A DNA stretch of 44,172 nucleotides from Bacteroidales bacterium UBA1680 (lineage in GTDB: Bacteria > Bacteroidota > Bacteroidia > Bacteroidales > UBA932). Below, piece by piece: positions 43,995 to 44,172 of the stretch. The first letter of the stretch is position 1; each line of letters opens with the position of its first letter. The stretch is taken from NCBI GenBank assembly GCA_002320605.1, contig DCKG01000027.1:1-44172 (forward strand), written 5' to 3'. Both the position numbers and the translations under genes were made by a program. The notes beneath the pieces are model-generated. The model was not told where the DNA came from, made no database searches, and saw only the letters and a list, made by a program, of their open reading frames with translations.

Positions 43995-44106
43995 TGATTC
44001 TTATTCATTAATACCCCTAAGTCCCCATCAATATAATAAAGCAGGGGCCGTGGTCGGTTTCTGAAGCTGTTTTTGTCAGCTGAAAAGTTTTCTAATGAAC
44101 TACATT

Positions 44107-44172
44107 TTACGCAGAGGCCGGCAAGAGCGTAACGTTATGTTTCCTTGCAAGCCTTTCAAGCAATGCTTTCTC
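44107..44172 (-). CDS. C-terminal end of an unknown minus-strand gene, cut by the window edge
   Basis: From the right edge a minus-strand frame reads EKALLERLARKHNVTLLPAS, then Ala and TAA at 44107-44109. The composition is protein-like, but 21 residues do not allow a family name. It would be convergent with the HmuY-like gene. Confidence 0.35.
   Translation of the reverse strand, partial: EKALLERLARKHNVTLLPASA

Noticed and set aside
44030..44100. Possible terminator downstream of the HmuY-like gene
   Set aside because: Only a 5-bp CCCCT/AGGGG pairing with a long AT-rich loop is present, too weak to call.

Overview
The window reads as Bacteroidota, most likely a gut- or rumen-type member of the Bacteroidales. 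The grounds are TonB-dependent receptors paired with lipoproteins, Bacteroidota promoters of the form TTTG-N19-TAnnTTTG, families that are largely Bacteroidota-specific (DUF4876, DUF6850, HmuY, calycin-like) and fermentative metabolism with an electron-bifurcating [FeFe] hydrogenase. No rRNA, tRNA or CRISPR array is visible. All family names come from reading translations and motifs; no database search was run.

Left end (1-3240) is a decayed defence island. An IS66-type element sits inside a yhcG-type nuclease gene that also carries a frameshift. Upstream of yhcG lies the last ~115 codons of a type I methylase (hsdM), and against that a fragment of a TIR-like gene. Next come xseA-xseB and a GH43 glycosidase (3355-6085). 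A 714-bp non-coding stretch follows, with a 34-bp-period degenerate repeat and an 11-bp inverted repeat. After it come a His/Cys-rich membrane protein and a probable metal-type TonB receptor (6800-9703). On the minus strand are murI and nicotinate phosphoribosyltransferase (9857-12122).

Centre (12201-22820) is a complete hydrogenase locus: hydE divergent from hydG-hydF (maturases), and convergent hydB-hydA-hydC (NAD-linked bifurcating enzyme). A type II restriction-modification cassette (~15937-18486) has landed in the last codons of hydF. The lost hydF end can be read on the far side of the cassette, at 18485-18520.

Right half (23090-43994) is mainly cell-surface uptake. There is a TonB receptor, a calycin-like lipoprotein and an S41 protease. 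Then comes a TonB receptor behind an FMN riboswitch, so probably a flavin receptor. Housekeeping genes follow: prfB with its programmed +1 frameshift, a class I fumarase and an EamA permease. Last is a six-gene run: TonB receptor, DUF4876, DUF6850, a gingipain-like clan CD protease with a HEAT-like tail, a papain-like protease and a HmuY-like lipoprotein. I read this run as a protease-coupled haem or cofactor acquisition system.

Across the whole window the hexamer GAATAT/ATATTC is strikingly frequent: about 110 by hand count on both strands against roughly 22 expected. It occurs in all frames, both orientations and intergenic DNA, and is the least explained signal here.
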